This document shows positions 25,986 to 36,353 of a DNA stretch of 56,894 bases, in pieces. Every line of letters begins with the position of its first letter. Position 1 is the stretch's first letter. The translations under genes were made by a program, and so were the position numbers. This stretch comes from Oligoflexia bacterium (GTDB lineage Bacteria; Bdellovibrionota_C; UBA2361; JAFLCA01): NCBI GenBank assembly GCA_019694465.1, contig JAIBBV010000017.1, positions 1 through 56,894 on the forward strand, given 5' to 3'. The notes beneath the pieces were generated by a model. The model searched no databases. It was not told the origin of the DNA and worked only from the letters and a program-made list of their open reading frames with translations.

Positions 25986-28679
25986 TCATTGCACCATCAT
26001 TGCCAATTCTTTCTCAATTTCCTGCAGCGCTTTGCGCGACTGCTCAAGCCGCTCACGCTCACGCTCAACTAACTCAGCCTTGGCGTGCGTAGCAAACTCG
26101 CCCGAAAGTTTCTTCTCAATACCAGCGATGGTGCTGCGATTTAACTCAGCATCCTTTTCAAGCCTCTTCTGATAGTTCTCTTTACCATCTACATCCAGCA
26201 CTAACACTCCGCCCGAGAATGGTTTCCGCAGTGCCCGATCGCCTGGGATTTGAGCATCCGAGACAAAATCCACGCGCGCCAATTCCTTGATCAGAAGCGA
26301 AAGCTCAGCACTGCGGGCCCCAGGAACCGACACAGCGATGCGCTTGCTTGAAATGTTTAGCGCCGATTTAACGGAGCGAATAGCACCGACAATCTCCATC
26401 AGCTCTGACACTTCGTCAGTGCCCTCGACCTCCTGCAACTTATAGTCCCAACTCTCCCCGGCCAAGAAAGCAGTGCGCTTAAGACCAGCCACTTTCTGGT
26501 ACAGCTCTTCAGAGATATATGGGACAAATGGATGCAGCATTATCAAAATGCGTCGGAACACCTCACGTACAGTAGTAGCGGTCTCCTGTTTATATGCATC
26601 ATTACCGGTATCTATTAGAACTTTCATCATCTCTAGATACCAGTCGCAGAAGACAGTCCAGGAAAACCCATACAGTTCGTCGGCCGCAATTGAGATTTCA
26701 TATTCCTGCATTTTCTGCGTGACGTTTCTATGTACTCTGGCCAACTCACGCAGAATCCAGCGATTTGCAGCCAAAGTAGGTTGCGCCGGCAGACCTTTAT
26801 CATGAATGGAGCAGGTCTTCATTTCGATAAGTTTGGCAGCGTTCCAAAGCTTATTGATAAACTTACTGTAGCCTTCAATTTTGCGCTCGCTAACAATGAT
26901 GTCATTGCCTGGCGAGGCTCCCATCACAAGCGACAACCTTAATGCGTCGGTGCCATGCCGTGAGATAACATCGTTGGGCTCGATTCCATTGCCCTTAGAT
27001 TTGGACATCTTCTGTCCATGCTCATCACGAATTAGGCCTGTGAAGAAAATATTTTTCCAAGGCACATCTCCCAGCCTGTAGGTTGTGAGTAACAACATAC
27101 GGCAGGCCCAGAAGAACAAAATATCACGGCCCATGACCATGGTATGGCTAGGGAAAAACTCATTGCTAGCGGGGGTCTTGTCTAGATTAACCATGCCATG
27201 CGCGGCGAAGGTGGAGTAAGCCCACTGACCAGAAGAGAACCAAGTATCGAAGGTGTCTGTATCCTGAGTCCAACCAGCACCAGCGGGAGCTTGGCGCCCA
27301 ACATGCACCTCCTCTTTATCTCCCTGCTTTCTGTACCAAACAGGCAAACGATGGCCCCACCAAATTTGGCGAGAAATATTCCAATCGCGCAGGTTCTCAA
27401 GCCATTGTTCAAATAAGACCTGGAAACGCGCCGGATAGATTTTGATCTTGCCCGCTTTTACCATCTCAAGCGCGCGGCGCTTAAGGCTATTGCCTGCCTT
27501 ATCTACATTTACAAACCATTGCTCGGACACCAAAGGCTCAATCACATCCTTGCCGCGCTCGCCAACTGGGACCTTATGTTTAATGGTGCTTTCAGCCAGC
27601 AGCCGCCCCTCTTCGGCTAAACGCTTAAGTACAGCCTCTCGACATTGTTTAGTGCTAAGACCTGCGAACTCAGCTCCGGCTTCCTTAGTCATCAGGCCAT
27701 CTTTACCAATTACCTGCACTAATTCGAGCTTATGATCCTGACCCATGTCGTAGTCAGCAAAGTCATGCGCGGGAGTAACTTTAATAACCCCGGTCCCGTA
27801 GGTAGGATCAACACGCTTGTCTGCAATAATTCGAACACGTCGCCCAACCAGCGGCACAATCGCCTCACACCCCACCAGATCCTTGTAGCGCTCATCATCT
27901 GGATGAACAGCCAACGCTGTATCTCCAAGCATCGTCTCTGGACGAGTTGTGGCAGTCACCATCCCCAACTCTCCGACTTTCACCTTGCGGCCATCTGGGA
28001 GTGCCAATTCATGCTTTGAAGATTTTGTTAGCGGCTGAACTAGCGGATAGCTCAAGTACCATAAGCCACCATCTCGCTCGACATACTCAACTTCAACATC
28101 TGAAATGGCAGTCTGCGAAAACACCGACCAGTTAATGATACGGCTACCTCGATAAATCAGGCCGTCCTTCCACATACGCTCGAATGTCTCAAACACAATG
28201 TCCGAGAGACGCGGATCGAGAGTGAAAAGTTCGCGTGACCAGTCAGCCGATAAGCCCAACATTTTTTCCTGGGCCCGCATGTATTTGGCGCGATCGGTAC
28301 AAAAATCGTAGCAGCGCTTATACAAGTCAGCCGTCGGTATGGACTTAATATCTACCTTCTCGGCCTGTAGCTTCTTTTCGAAAACGACCTGAGTTTGGAT
28401 ACCAGCGTGATCCTTTCCTGGCAACATCAACACACGCTCACCAGCCAGGCGATGAAAGCGCCCTAGAATATCCATCACCGTATAACCATAGGAGTGCCCC
28501 AAATGCAGCTCACCATTGGCATTCGGGGGCGGCATAGCGATATTAAATACAGGGGCACTTTTTGAGCTGGCCGCTTCGGGCCGAAAAATTCCTGCCTGCT
28601 CCCAAGCGGTATAAAGGGCAGCTTCTCGCTCTTTGAAGTTAAAGTGCTTGTCGAGGCTTGATGTAGACTGTTCGGACAT
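25986..28679 (-). CDS. valS: Valyl-tRNA synthetase
   Basis: An 897-residue class I synthetase charging tRNA-Val. The HIGH-like motif is GELHLGHSYGYT (HLGH at 59-62). The CP1 editing domain includes ATTRPETMLGDTALAV, and the KMSKS motif lies at about 553-557 (DEHGQKMSKSKGNGIEPND). An anticodon-binding helical domain follows, and the C-terminal 70 residues form the ValRS coiled coil (KRLEKDAELNRSTIAGIEKKL). Length is normal for the family. The upstream 290 bases (28680-28968) show no gene and no T-box-like element. Transcription probably continues into the 496-residue gene. Confidence 0.98.
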   Translation of the reverse strand: MSEQSTSSLDKHFNFKEREAALYTAWEQAGIFRPEAASSKSAPVFNIAMPPPNANGELHLGHSYGYTVMDILGRFHRLAGERVLMLPGKDHAGIQTQVVFEKKLQAEKVDIKSIPTADLYKRCYDFCTDRAKYMRAQEKMLGLSADWSRELFTLDPRLSDIVFETFERMWKDGLIYRGSRIINWSVFSQTAISDVEVEYVERDGGLWYLSYPLVQPLTKSSKHELALPDGRKVKVGELGMVTATTRPETMLGDTALAVHPDDERYKDLVGCEAIVPLVGRRVRIIADKRVDPTYGTGVIKVTPAHDFADYDMGQDHKLELVQVIGKDGLMTKEAGAEFAGLSTKQCREAVLKRLAEEGRLLAESTIKHKVPVGERGKDVIEPLVSEQWFVNVDKAGNSLKRRALEMVKAGKIKIYPARFQVLFEQWLENLRDWNISRQIWWGHRLPVWYRKQGDKEEVHVGRQAPAGAGWTQDTDTFDTWFSSGQWAYSTFAAHGMVNLDKTPASNEFFPSHTMVMGRDILFFWACRMLLLTTYRLGDVPWKNIFFTGLIRDEHGQKMSKSKGNGIEPNDVISRHGTDALRLSLVMGASPGNDIIVSERKIEGYSKFINKLWNAAKLIEMKTCSIHDKGLPAQPTLAANRWILRELARVHRNVTQKMQEYEISIAADELYGFSWTVFCDWYLEMMKVLIDTGNDAYKQETATTVREVFRRILIMLHPFVPYISEELYQKVAGLKRTAFLAGESWDYKLQEVEGTDEVSELMEIVGAIRSVKSALNISSKRIAVSVPGARSAELSLLIKELARVDFVSDAQIPGDRALRKPFSGGVLVLDVDGKENYQKRLEKDAELNRSTIAGIEKKLSGEFATHAKAELVERERERLEQSRKALQEIEKELAMMVQ

Positions 28680-28968
28680 GATGCTACTGCCTATAGATTT
28701 TTATGGAGGTTGCTTTGTTCGTAATACGCAGCCGTAGCGTCAAGTTACAGCCCGCGCACTACAAATTTTCAGTGTTCGTTTTTAGCATGCGGCGCTCAAA
28801 ATATCCACTTGGACGCCCTTATAAGCAATAAAGAAGGAATTGCTGTCATTTTGAAGCTATGGGGCATGCACCTGGCAGCTTAGGGTTTACTCGTCTTCGC
28901 CAGCTCGACTTGGCTCTCGCTCGCCAGACGAACTAGTTAATTCTGCCTTGGGTTCTTGTTGGGGGCCC

Positions 28969-29100
28969 TTACTTAATTGCCATCAGCACGCCGGAGAGGG
29001 CGATACACCAAAGCAGTCCCTTTACTAGGAAAAACAGGGCTAACCCGCATCCCATAACACGCAACTTATCTTTAAGGCGAATCCACGGACAGCGGCTCAT
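28969..29100 (-). CDS. 43-residue single-pass membrane protein overlapping rmuC
   Basis: ATG at 29100-29098 overlaps the rmuC stop as ATGA, and the frame runs to TAA at 28969. The product starts MSRCPWIRLKDKLRVMG, a basic cytoplasmic-like head, followed by one hydrophobic helix (about residues 18-42: LALFFLVKGLLW then CIALSGVLMAI). The arrangement implies translation by re-initiation after rmuC. RmuC itself is membrane-anchored, so a small partner is plausible. No homologue is known to me. The chance of an overlap plus a well-formed transmembrane helix argues that it is real, but conservation needs checking. Confidence 0.6.
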   Translation of the reverse strand: MSRCPWIRLKDKLRVMGCGLALFFLVKGLLWCIALSGVLMAIK

Positions 29101-30395
29101 AAGTCAGCTTCAGGCTCCTCAGAAACTTCTGTTTCAACACGACTTGTTAGCGCCAGCGTGCCAGGCGCTTCTGCTTCAGGCAAGGCCTCCACTTTACGTA
29201 GCTTGCGCTCAATCTGACGTGAGCGAGTAGCGACATCGGCCATACTTGAGGTAGCCGACTCAAGCTTGTCTTTTACCTTATCCAACACATTACCAAACTT
29301 TGCGAATTCTGTTTTTACTGCGCCCAATAGCGACCAAACCTCACTTGAGCGCTGTTCGATAGCAAGCGTACGGAATCCCATCAGCATGGCGTTAAGGAAG
29401 GCAGCAAAGTTGGATGGGCCTCCTACTACCACCCGATAGTCCCGCATCAGAACTTCCAAAAGGCCAGGACGTTTTGCAATTTCAGCGTATAGCCCTTCGA
29501 CAGGCACAAATAGAAACCCAAAATCTGTTGTATGTGGTGGGCTAATATATTTACTCGATATGTCTTTGGCGCACTGCCGAATGCGTGTCTCCAAATTCTT
29601 CGAAGCCTCGGCCACAGCTTCCACATCGCCGCGTTCCTGCGCATCAATCAAGCGATGATAATCTTCAATCGGGAACTTAGAATCGACTGGGATCCATACC
29701 GCCTCACGCTGCGCAGCATCACGCCCGGGCAAACGCACAGCGAACTCAACCAACTCGGAGCTACCCGGGTTGGTCTTCACATTCTGGGAATACTGCGAGG
29801 GCGTTAATATCTCACTTAAAATTGTTCCGAGCTGCACTTCGCCCCATGTTCCACGCGTTTTTACATTGGTAAGGACTCGTTTCAAGTCACCCACCCCTGT
29901 AGCCAAGCTCTGCATCTCACCTAGCCCCTTATGCACAAGCTCTAACCGCTCCGAAACAATCTTGAATGAGTCTCCTAAGCGCTTTTCCAATGTCCCCTGC
30001 AGCTTCTCATCGACCGTACCTCGAATTTTGTCCAAATGCTGCGCCGTTTCCTTCTGAAGCTGCTCAACACGCGTGTCCAGAGTAGCGCGCACCAATTCGA
30101 GCTTTTTCTCTGTACCTTCAGTTAGCTTAGAAAGTTCGCCGGACTGGCTTCGACCAAGCGAAATTATGCTCTCAAGCATACTTTGGCGAAAAGCATCAAA
30201 TTTATTGGAAAGCTCCTCACGGTTTCCCTTAAGGTCCTCTCTGACCATGAGCTCTAGACGCTGCAGGTTCTTGCCAAGCACATCTACGCGGGATTCTACT
30301 GCCGTAACATCCACCGGACGACGCACAAAGATACTCACTATCTGTAGAGCAAGCACCACTACCAGCAAAATAAGTGCAACCGATGTTAGTTCCAT
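29097..30395 (-). CDS. rmuC: RmuC family DNA recombination protein
   Basis: A 432-residue protein. A membrane anchor (about 1-22, MELTSVALILLVVVLALQIVSIF) is followed by a long coiled coil (about 30-150) and the RmuC domain (about 165-400) with GTWGEVQLGTILSEIL, VWIPVDSKFPIEDY and FLFVPVEGLYAEI. RmuC limits inversions at short repeats and has a PD-(D/E)XK-like core, and homologues act in anti-plasmid and anti-phage defence. The ATG at 30395 is preferred over an upstream in-frame start because the protein then begins with the anchor, though no Shine-Dalgarno is seen. It is divergent from addB across about 160 bases and overlaps a tiny membrane protein at its 3' end. Confidence 0.93.
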   Translation of the reverse strand: MELTSVALILLVVVLALQIVSIFVRRPVDVTAVESRVDVLGKNLQRLELMVREDLKGNREELSNKFDAFRQSMLESIISLGRSQSGELSKLTEGTEKKLELVRATLDTRVEQLQKETAQHLDKIRGTVDEKLQGTLEKRLGDSFKIVSERLELVHKGLGEMQSLATGVGDLKRVLTNVKTRGTWGEVQLGTILSEILTPSQYSQNVKTNPGSSELVEFAVRLPGRDAAQREAVWIPVDSKFPIEDYHRLIDAQERGDVEAVAEASKNLETRIRQCAKDISSKYISPPHTTDFGFLFVPVEGLYAEIAKRPGLLEVLMRDYRVVVGGPSNFAAFLNAMLMGFRTLAIEQRSSEVWSLLGAVKTEFAKFGNVLDKVKDKLESATSSMADVATRSRQIERKLRKVEALPEAEAPGTLALTSRVETEVSEEPEADL

Positions 30396-30555
30396 ACTGG
30401 GCCCATTACTCTTTTGAAGGACCGGAGCGTACCGTACTAGCAAGCTCTTGGCTTAGGCCAAGGCGAGCAGGGCTTATTAAAGCACACCCACGGCCGCTGA
30501 TCCATTTCTCAGAATGGCATCGAAACTCGCCGCGGCTTCGTGTAAGCTTGCCCCC

Positions 30556-33264
30556 ATGACCATTTCCAGACAATTCCTAGGCTGGGAAAAGCCACTACTG
30601 CAATCAGCCGCTCAGTATATTGCCGTTCGTCACCGGCGGGCTGAGTTTGTGGACTGCTCCCAGTTAACAGTAGTGGTGCCAGGCGCGCGTGCCGGACGCC
30701 GTCTGATAGAGCTGCTAGTGGAAGCTGCTGAAGGTCTGGAGTCGCATTTGCTTTCGCCAGCCATTGTCACCACGGGTGCCCTACCCGAATTATGTTATCA
30801 CCCAAGTTGCCCAGTCATAGGTGACTCTGGGCGCTTGTTGGCCTGGATTGCTGCCTTAAAGGCTACCCCCGAAACAACATTGCAGTTAGTCCTCAAAAGA
30901 TGGGAGTTGCCTGACTTCGCGCGGCGCTTAGCCTTTGCTAATACAATAGATCAGCTTTATAGCGAATTGGCGGCTAACCAACTTTCGTTCGCGGATATGT
31001 CCAAATTCGCCTCTGAATTTGGAGACGAGGAGCGCTGGCAAGCGTTGGCGGAAATATATTCGGCATATCTGCACGAACTGAGCTCACAAGGCCTGTCTGA
31101 CAAACATGTCGAGCGTTGCAAGGCGCTAGCCGATGGGCGCGTCAACCTTAAGGGCGAGCTAATTCTGGTCGGAACAGCCGACATCAACAAGTTATCACAA
31201 GCTTTTGTTGAAAAACTTAGCTGCCAGCGCGAAGCCCTTATCTTTGCGCCGCAAAGCCTAGCAGATCGTTTCGATGCCATGGGTGCGCTTATTTGTGAGC
31301 GCTGGGAAAATATCAAGCTTGATATCCCAGATGCTATGTTGTCAATTTGCCTTAACCCAGCTGAACAAGCTGACGCAATAATCTATCAATTGGGTCGTGC
31401 GCCTCAAGCTGCAGATCAAATCAGCATCGGGCTGGGCGATGCAGAAATTTTACCCTATCTTCATGAACGCCTAAGCGAATATGACCTCGTAGCTCATTCC
31501 TCGTCAGGACGACCACTATCTGATTCGTCCCCCGCAAGATTGCTCGCTCTTGTTCAAAGATTCATTGCCTCGCGTAGCGCAAGCGATTTTGGCTCCCTGG
31601 TGCGACATCCAAGCATACTTCATTTTATCTCAAGCAAATCCGAGTGTAGCCAGGTCGAAGCGCTTGCTGCCGTCGACAGCTACCAAAGTAAACATCTTCA
31701 ACGCTTCGCAATCGGAAACTCCAGTGAGCCCCCCCCAGCACCCACCGCAGTAGTCTTAAAGCTCTCTTCGGTTACTCAAGAACTAATTTCGCCCTTGCTC
31801 GGCCCAAAGCGCAAGCTTATGGAATGGGCACAAATTATTCATAGTCTTTTAAGTCTTCTGTATCCAAACTCAGAGGCCGAAGGGCCCGCTATAGACGCTA
31901 TAGCTGACAGCCTGTCAGACTTTGTGGCCTGCCCCGCCTCAGCTGGCCCCACTCTTCAAGCGTCAGAAGCCTTAGAATTACTCAGCCAAGGTCTGCGGCG
32001 TATCTCGGTAGAGGAAGCGCAACGTGGGCAGGCACTTGAAGTATTGGGTTGGCTAGAATTGCAGCTCGATGATGCCCCAACTTTAATTATCGCCGGTTTT
32101 AATGAAGGCCTGATCCCCGAAAGTGTGAACTCCGATCTTCTGCTACCAGATACACTTCGCGAGAAAGCAGGTTTGCAGTCAAATTCGCGGCGTTTTGCCC
32201 GCGATCTTTTTATTTTGCAGAGTATTCTGCATTCGCGTCAACGCCTACATATTATTTGCGGAAGAGAAAACGCATCACGCGATGCTTTGGCACCTAGCCG
32301 CCTACTGTGCTTAGGAGACAAGGAGAACCTAGCAGCTCGCATCCTGCGCTTCTATGCCGGCCAACTGGAGGCGCGCCTTAGTCCATTGCCTGTAAAACTA
32401 AATGGTATCTGCAATCTTCCCAGCCCACCGCCACCTTTAGGTAGGGCTCCAGACTCAGCAGCAGTAAGCGGATTCAAAGCATATCTAGAATGCAAATATC
32501 GCTACTACCTAGGACATGTGCTGGGGCTACATGAGCTACACGACCACCAGCTCGAGCTAAGCCCAACTCTTTTTGGAGAGATAGCGCATTTGGTATTGCT
32601 GCGCTTTGGCCGTTCGGCTGCGGCATCAAGTAGCGAAGCACAGGTGATTCGAGCAGGTTTGTCAGAAATATTAGAGCAAACCATGGGTGAGCACTTTGGC
32701 ACCCATCCCTACCCGGCGGTTCTGGTGCAGAAAGAAATACTAAACGCTCGTCTTAATCGCTTTGCAGAAGCCCAGGCGCTTTGGCGAAAAGATGGCTGGA
32801 CAATTCATGCGCTTGAGACAAGCTTACCGGAAAACAGCGGCTTCACTTTGAAAGACGGATCCTTCTTTCATATTCGCGGCCGAGTAGATCGGATTGACTT
32901 GCATGCAGACACACAACGCTATGCGATCATCGACTACAAAACAGGAGACATGGACTATGGCGCTGAGAAGGTATACACCAAATCAGGCTGGAAAGATCCA
33001 CAACTACCACTTTATCAGCATGGGCTAAAGGAGCGCTTGGCTGGCGCAAATATCGAGCTGTTTTATGTCAACATTTCAGCCAAAGAAAGCAGCAAGTTAT
33101 TTTCACGCCTTGAACTGAGCTCTGAGCAGTACCAACAGGCGCTGCATGAGGCCAGCGCCGTTGCCCAGGCCATCCATGATCAGGATTTCTGGCCACCTAA
33201 GCCGATATATTCAGCTAGCGATGGCTTCAGTCTGATTTGTCGCGATGGAGCAACACAACCGTGA
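30556..33264 (+). CDS. addB: AddB-type ATP-dependent nuclease subunit
   Basis: A 902-residue protein paired with AddA for double-strand-break processing. The N-terminal half is a degenerate UvrD-like helicase, with the Walker A position reading VVVPGARAGRRLIELL and no GKT. The C-terminal nuclease domain shows FKAYLECKYRYYLGH at about 645 and the PD-(D/E)XK core IRGRVDRIDL...AIIDYKTGDM at about 775-795, then LPLYQHGLKE. The four-cysteine iron-sulfur set of Bacillus AddB is not complete. The ATG at 30556 is preferred to an upstream in-frame ATG that lacks family features. Its stop overlaps addA as GTGA. It is divergent from rmuC. Confidence 0.88.
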   Translation: MTISRQFLGWEKPLLQSAAQYIAVRHRRAEFVDCSQLTVVVPGARAGRRLIELLVEAAEGLESHLLSPAIVTTGALPELCYHPSCPVIGDSGRLLAWIAALKATPETTLQLVLKRWELPDFARRLAFANTIDQLYSELAANQLSFADMSKFASEFGDEERWQALAEIYSAYLHELSSQGLSDKHVERCKALADGRVNLKGELILVGTADINKLSQAFVEKLSCQREALIFAPQSLADRFDAMGALICERWENIKLDIPDAMLSICLNPAEQADAIIYQLGRAPQAADQISIGLGDAEILPYLHERLSEYDLVAHSSSGRPLSDSSPARLLALVQRFIASRSASDFGSLVRHPSILHFISSKSECSQVEALAAVDSYQSKHLQRFAIGNSSEPPPAPTAVVLKLSSVTQELISPLLGPKRKLMEWAQIIHSLLSLLYPNSEAEGPAIDAIADSLSDFVACPASAGPTLQASEALELLSQGLRRISVEEAQRGQALEVLGWLELQLDDAPTLIIAGFNEGLIPESVNSDLLLPDTLREKAGLQSNSRRFARDLFILQSILHSRQRLHIICGRENASRDALAPSRLLCLGDKENLAARILRFYAGQLEARLSPLPVKLNGICNLPSPPPPLGRAPDSAAVSGFKAYLECKYRYYLGHVLGLHELHDHQLELSPTLFGEIAHLVLLRFGRSAAASSSEAQVIRAGLSEILEQTMGEHFGTHPYPAVLVQKEILNARLNRFAEAQALWRKDGWTIHALETSLPENSGFTLKDGSFFHIRGRVDRIDLHADTQRYAIIDYKTGDMDYGAEKVYTKSGWKDPQLPLYQHGLKERLAGANIELFYVNISAKESSKLFSRLELSSEQYQQALHEASAVAQAIHDQDFWPPKPIYSASDGFSLICRDGATQP

Positions 33265-36200
33265 GCGACACATTTCGCGCGTTCAAGCCTACTCTTATTC
33301 GCGCTAGCGCTGGCAGCGGAAAAACTTTTCAACTATCAAGTCGCTTTCTAGCGCTACTCGCGAGCGGAGAAAGCCCAGATAAGATCTTAGCGACAACATT
33401 TACCAGGAAAGCCGCTGGGGAAATTAGATCAAGAATATTTGAACGACTCGCCCGTGCCGCTATTAAGCCTAGTGCCGAACAAGCCCTAGCCAAGGAGCTA
33501 AACATTTCCCTGAAGGCAGGACAGGCTAATGAGCTGCTGCTTCGCCTGTGCATGAATCAACATCGCCTCTTGATATGCACACTCGACAGCTTCTTCTTTC
33601 GCCTTGCCGCTAGTTTTGGTTTTGAACTCGGGTTACCACCAGCTTGGGGCATCAGTGACACAGCTGCTGATACAGCTATTCACGAACAAAGCGTAGCGCG
33701 CTTGTGCCAACACAGTGAACATTCACAGCTTCAACAGCTTATGTATATGCTAACTGGACAGAGCGCTACACGCTCGGTTCAAGCTGCCTTAGAGAGCAGT
33801 CTCAGCAACTTACTTGAAATCTATAATTCCAGTCTACCTGAAGCTTGGGGCGCCTTAGCTGTGCCGGAGCCCCTCGATAAAGCTGCGCTTCATAAGGCCA
33901 TACTTAAGTTTCAAAATGTTGCGCCGGCCAAAACTGCAAAAGGCGAACCCAATAAAAATTGGCTAAGGGGACATAAGCTCTGCATTGATTTCGCTCGTAG
34001 AGGCGACTGGGAAGGCTTTATCGAGGAGACCATAATCACTAAGATCCTTGAGGGTCAGACTGAGTACTCCAAGGGCTCATTATCAGAGTTGACGCCTTCG
34101 GCCTTAGAGCTGATAGCGCACGCCCGCGCAGCGCTAAGCAAGCAAGTGCGAGATCAATCAAAGTCGCTTTATCAGCTCGTTGCAAGTTATGCGCAACATG
34201 CCGACAGTCTGCGTAGAGAACGTGCGGTATTGGGCTTTGATGATGTAAAGCAGTTTTTGTGGCGCGCACAACTATTAGGAGATCTAGCTGAAGTATACTA
34301 TCGCTTAGATACCAGAATCGCTCACTTACTATTGGATGAATTTCAAGATACGAGCGCTATACAGTGGCGTATAGTTGAACCAATCGCGGCAGAAGTTCTA
34401 TCAAAGGCCGACGGAGAACATTCCTTTTTTTGCGTCGGTGACACCAAACAAGCCATTTATGGATGGCGCGGAGGTGAGGCTTCAATATTTGACAGCCTCG
34501 AGAGTCAATTTCCCCTGCTTGCAGAGCAGCCAGAGCGTCTGGACACGAGCCGACGCTCCAGTACAGCGGTAATTGAGTGTGTTAACCTGCTCTTTGAGAA
34601 CATCACCAGCTGTCCGTGCCTAGCAGACTTCGCCTCAACCGTTCATGAATGGCGTAGCCGCTTTAACACCCATACTACAGTTTATACCGAACGTCGCGGA
34701 TATGTAGAGTTCAATGCAGTGGCAGAGGATGACATAGTCCTGCAGGCTGCAGAATGTGTAACCTCCATTCATCGGCGTAGTCCGCATGCAACAATCGGGA
34801 TCTTGGTGCGCACAAATGACGCAGCCGACTTACTGCTACATACCTTACAGAAAAAGCCCTTCGAGTTACCTGTAAGCGGCGAAGGCGGATCGCCCTTGTC
34901 AGACTCCCCAGCAGTAGTGCTTATCTTGGCCTTCTTATCTTTAGCCGAACACCCTGGCGATAGCCTGCGACGGCACTTAATATTGACATCTCCATTGTCC
35001 AGAACGCTTAAGGGCGATAGCAGCGAGGCGATTAATCAACGCTTAGATCAGCTATTAGCAGAAGCACGAACAGCATATTCGACTGGTGCGTTGCCTGCCT
35101 TAATCGCGAAGCTAGTTGCCCAGATCCGCCCCTACTATAGCGAACGTGACGCTCGTCGCTTGCAACAACTTATTGAACTGGCCTATAGCTACAATGCAGC
35201 CCAGACTTCGCGGCTTTTTGAATTTGTACGCTTTGTCGAGCTAGAAAGGGTTGAAGACGCGATCGACGCACCGATTCGAGTCATGACAATTCATGGTGCC
35301 AAGGGATTGGAATTTGACGCCGTAGTGCTTCCACAGCTCGACCAGGAATGCATCTCTAGGCACCCCAAAAACGTGCTATACGAGCGCCCAGATCCATTAG
35401 CTGCTGCTACTCTTGTTTTGCGAGATCGAGCCGAATCTGTCCGCTCGCTAATACCAGCGTTGGCCCACCTAAAGCATCTGGATCGTAGTCGTGCTATTCT
35501 AGATGCATTGAGCGTACTGTATGTGGCACTAACGCGCGCACGCTATGGACTATATTTATTTAGCAATTCCAAGTCTGGCTCATCCCCAACCTTCGCTAGG
35601 ATTATTAGGGAACAGTGGTGCCAGGGAGAGTCTCCCAGTGTAGGCACTCTTTTCAAGTGCGGGGATAGCGATTGGACCAACCAATTCAATCAGGAGCAAA
35701 GCTCAAAAGCCGACTCCAGCGTGACACAGCTGCCGCGCCCGGCCACAATTATTAGGGAATCTGAGCCAGATCGTCGAAGAATTCTGTCTCGCATTTCGCC
35801 CTCTGCACTCGAGGGCAGCGCAAAACCAGAGGAAATTAAGGCCCTCAGCGACCCGCGCGCCTTCGAGCGGGGCAAGATTTTACACACCCTACTTGAGCAA
35901 ATTGACTGGCTACACTTGGAACGCGGCCGTGAGTCTTTGGCTGCCGGAGGAGAGGTAGCAGCGGGGCTTGAGCAAGAATTGGTAGCCCTATTACGAGCGC
36001 CAGAAATTAGGAGTATTTTTGATCCCAAGCGTTATGCCCCGTTTTCACTAGCAGAGATAGAGCTACAACGCGAGCTACGCTTCGCCATGCGAGAGGAGGA
36101 TAGTTTGCTAGTAGGCGCTTTCGATCGCCTAGTGATACAACGTCGGAATGGAATAGCGTTCGCGGCCGAAGTCGTGGATTTTAAGACTGATCGCATAGCT

Positions 36201-36353
36201 AATGATGAAGCTGCCATTAAGGCTCGTACCGCACTGTACGCGCCGCAACTTTCAGCCTATCGCAAAGCTGCTGCGCGCATGTTGCGCCTAGAACAAAAGC
36301 AGGTGCGAGCAAGCCTTGCCTTCGTAAGCATTGGCAAAGTGGTGAGCCTATGA
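33261..36353 (+). CDS. addA: AddA-type UvrD/RecB helicase-nuclease
   Basis: A 1030-residue superfamily 1 helicase with C-terminal nuclease. Walker A ASAGSGKTFQL lies at about 15-25, motif Ia is ATTFTRKAAGEI, Walker B is LLLDEFQDTSAIQW, motif III is CVGDTKQAIYGWRGG, motif V is MTIHGAKGLEFDAVVLP, and motif VI is LYVALTRARYGLY. The PD-(D/E)XK nuclease has GAFDRLV and AEVVDFKTDR near 972 and QLSAYRKAA. With AddB it resects DNA ends for RecA, the alternative to RecBCD. The GTG at 33261 overlaps the addB stop by four bases, so subunits are made by coupled translation. It overlaps yheU by ATGA. Confidence 0.94.
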   Translation: MSDTFRAFKPTLIRASAGSGKTFQLSSRFLALLASGESPDKILATTFTRKAAGEIRSRIFERLARAAIKPSAEQALAKELNISLKAGQANELLLRLCMNQHRLLICTLDSFFFRLAASFGFELGLPPAWGISDTAADTAIHEQSVARLCQHSEHSQLQQLMYMLTGQSATRSVQAALESSLSNLLEIYNSSLPEAWGALAVPEPLDKAALHKAILKFQNVAPAKTAKGEPNKNWLRGHKLCIDFARRGDWEGFIEETIITKILEGQTEYSKGSLSELTPSALELIAHARAALSKQVRDQSKSLYQLVASYAQHADSLRRERAVLGFDDVKQFLWRAQLLGDLAEVYYRLDTRIAHLLLDEFQDTSAIQWRIVEPIAAEVLSKADGEHSFFCVGDTKQAIYGWRGGEASIFDSLESQFPLLAEQPERLDTSRRSSTAVIECVNLLFENITSCPCLADFASTVHEWRSRFNTHTTVYTERRGYVEFNAVAEDDIVLQAAECVTSIHRRSPHATIGILVRTNDAADLLLHTLQKKPFELPVSGEGGSPLSDSPAVVLILAFLSLAEHPGDSLRRHLILTSPLSRTLKGDSSEAINQRLDQLLAEARTAYSTGALPALIAKLVAQIRPYYSERDARRLQQLIELAYSYNAAQTSRLFEFVRFVELERVEDAIDAPIRVMTIHGAKGLEFDAVVLPQLDQECISRHPKNVLYERPDPLAAATLVLRDRAESVRSLIPALAHLKHLDRSRAILDALSVLYVALTRARYGLYLFSNSKSGSSPTFARIIREQWCQGESPSVGTLFKCGDSDWTNQFNQEQSSKADSSVTQLPRPATIIRESEPDRRRILSRISPSALEGSAKPEEIKALSDPRAFERGKILHTLLEQIDWLHLERGRESLAAGGEVAAGLEQELVALLRAPEIRSIFDPKRYAPFSLAEIELQRELRFAMREEDSLLVGAFDRLVIQRRNGIAFAAEVVDFKTDRIANDEAAIKARTALYAPQLSAYRKAAARMLRLEQKQVRASLAFVSIGKVVSL

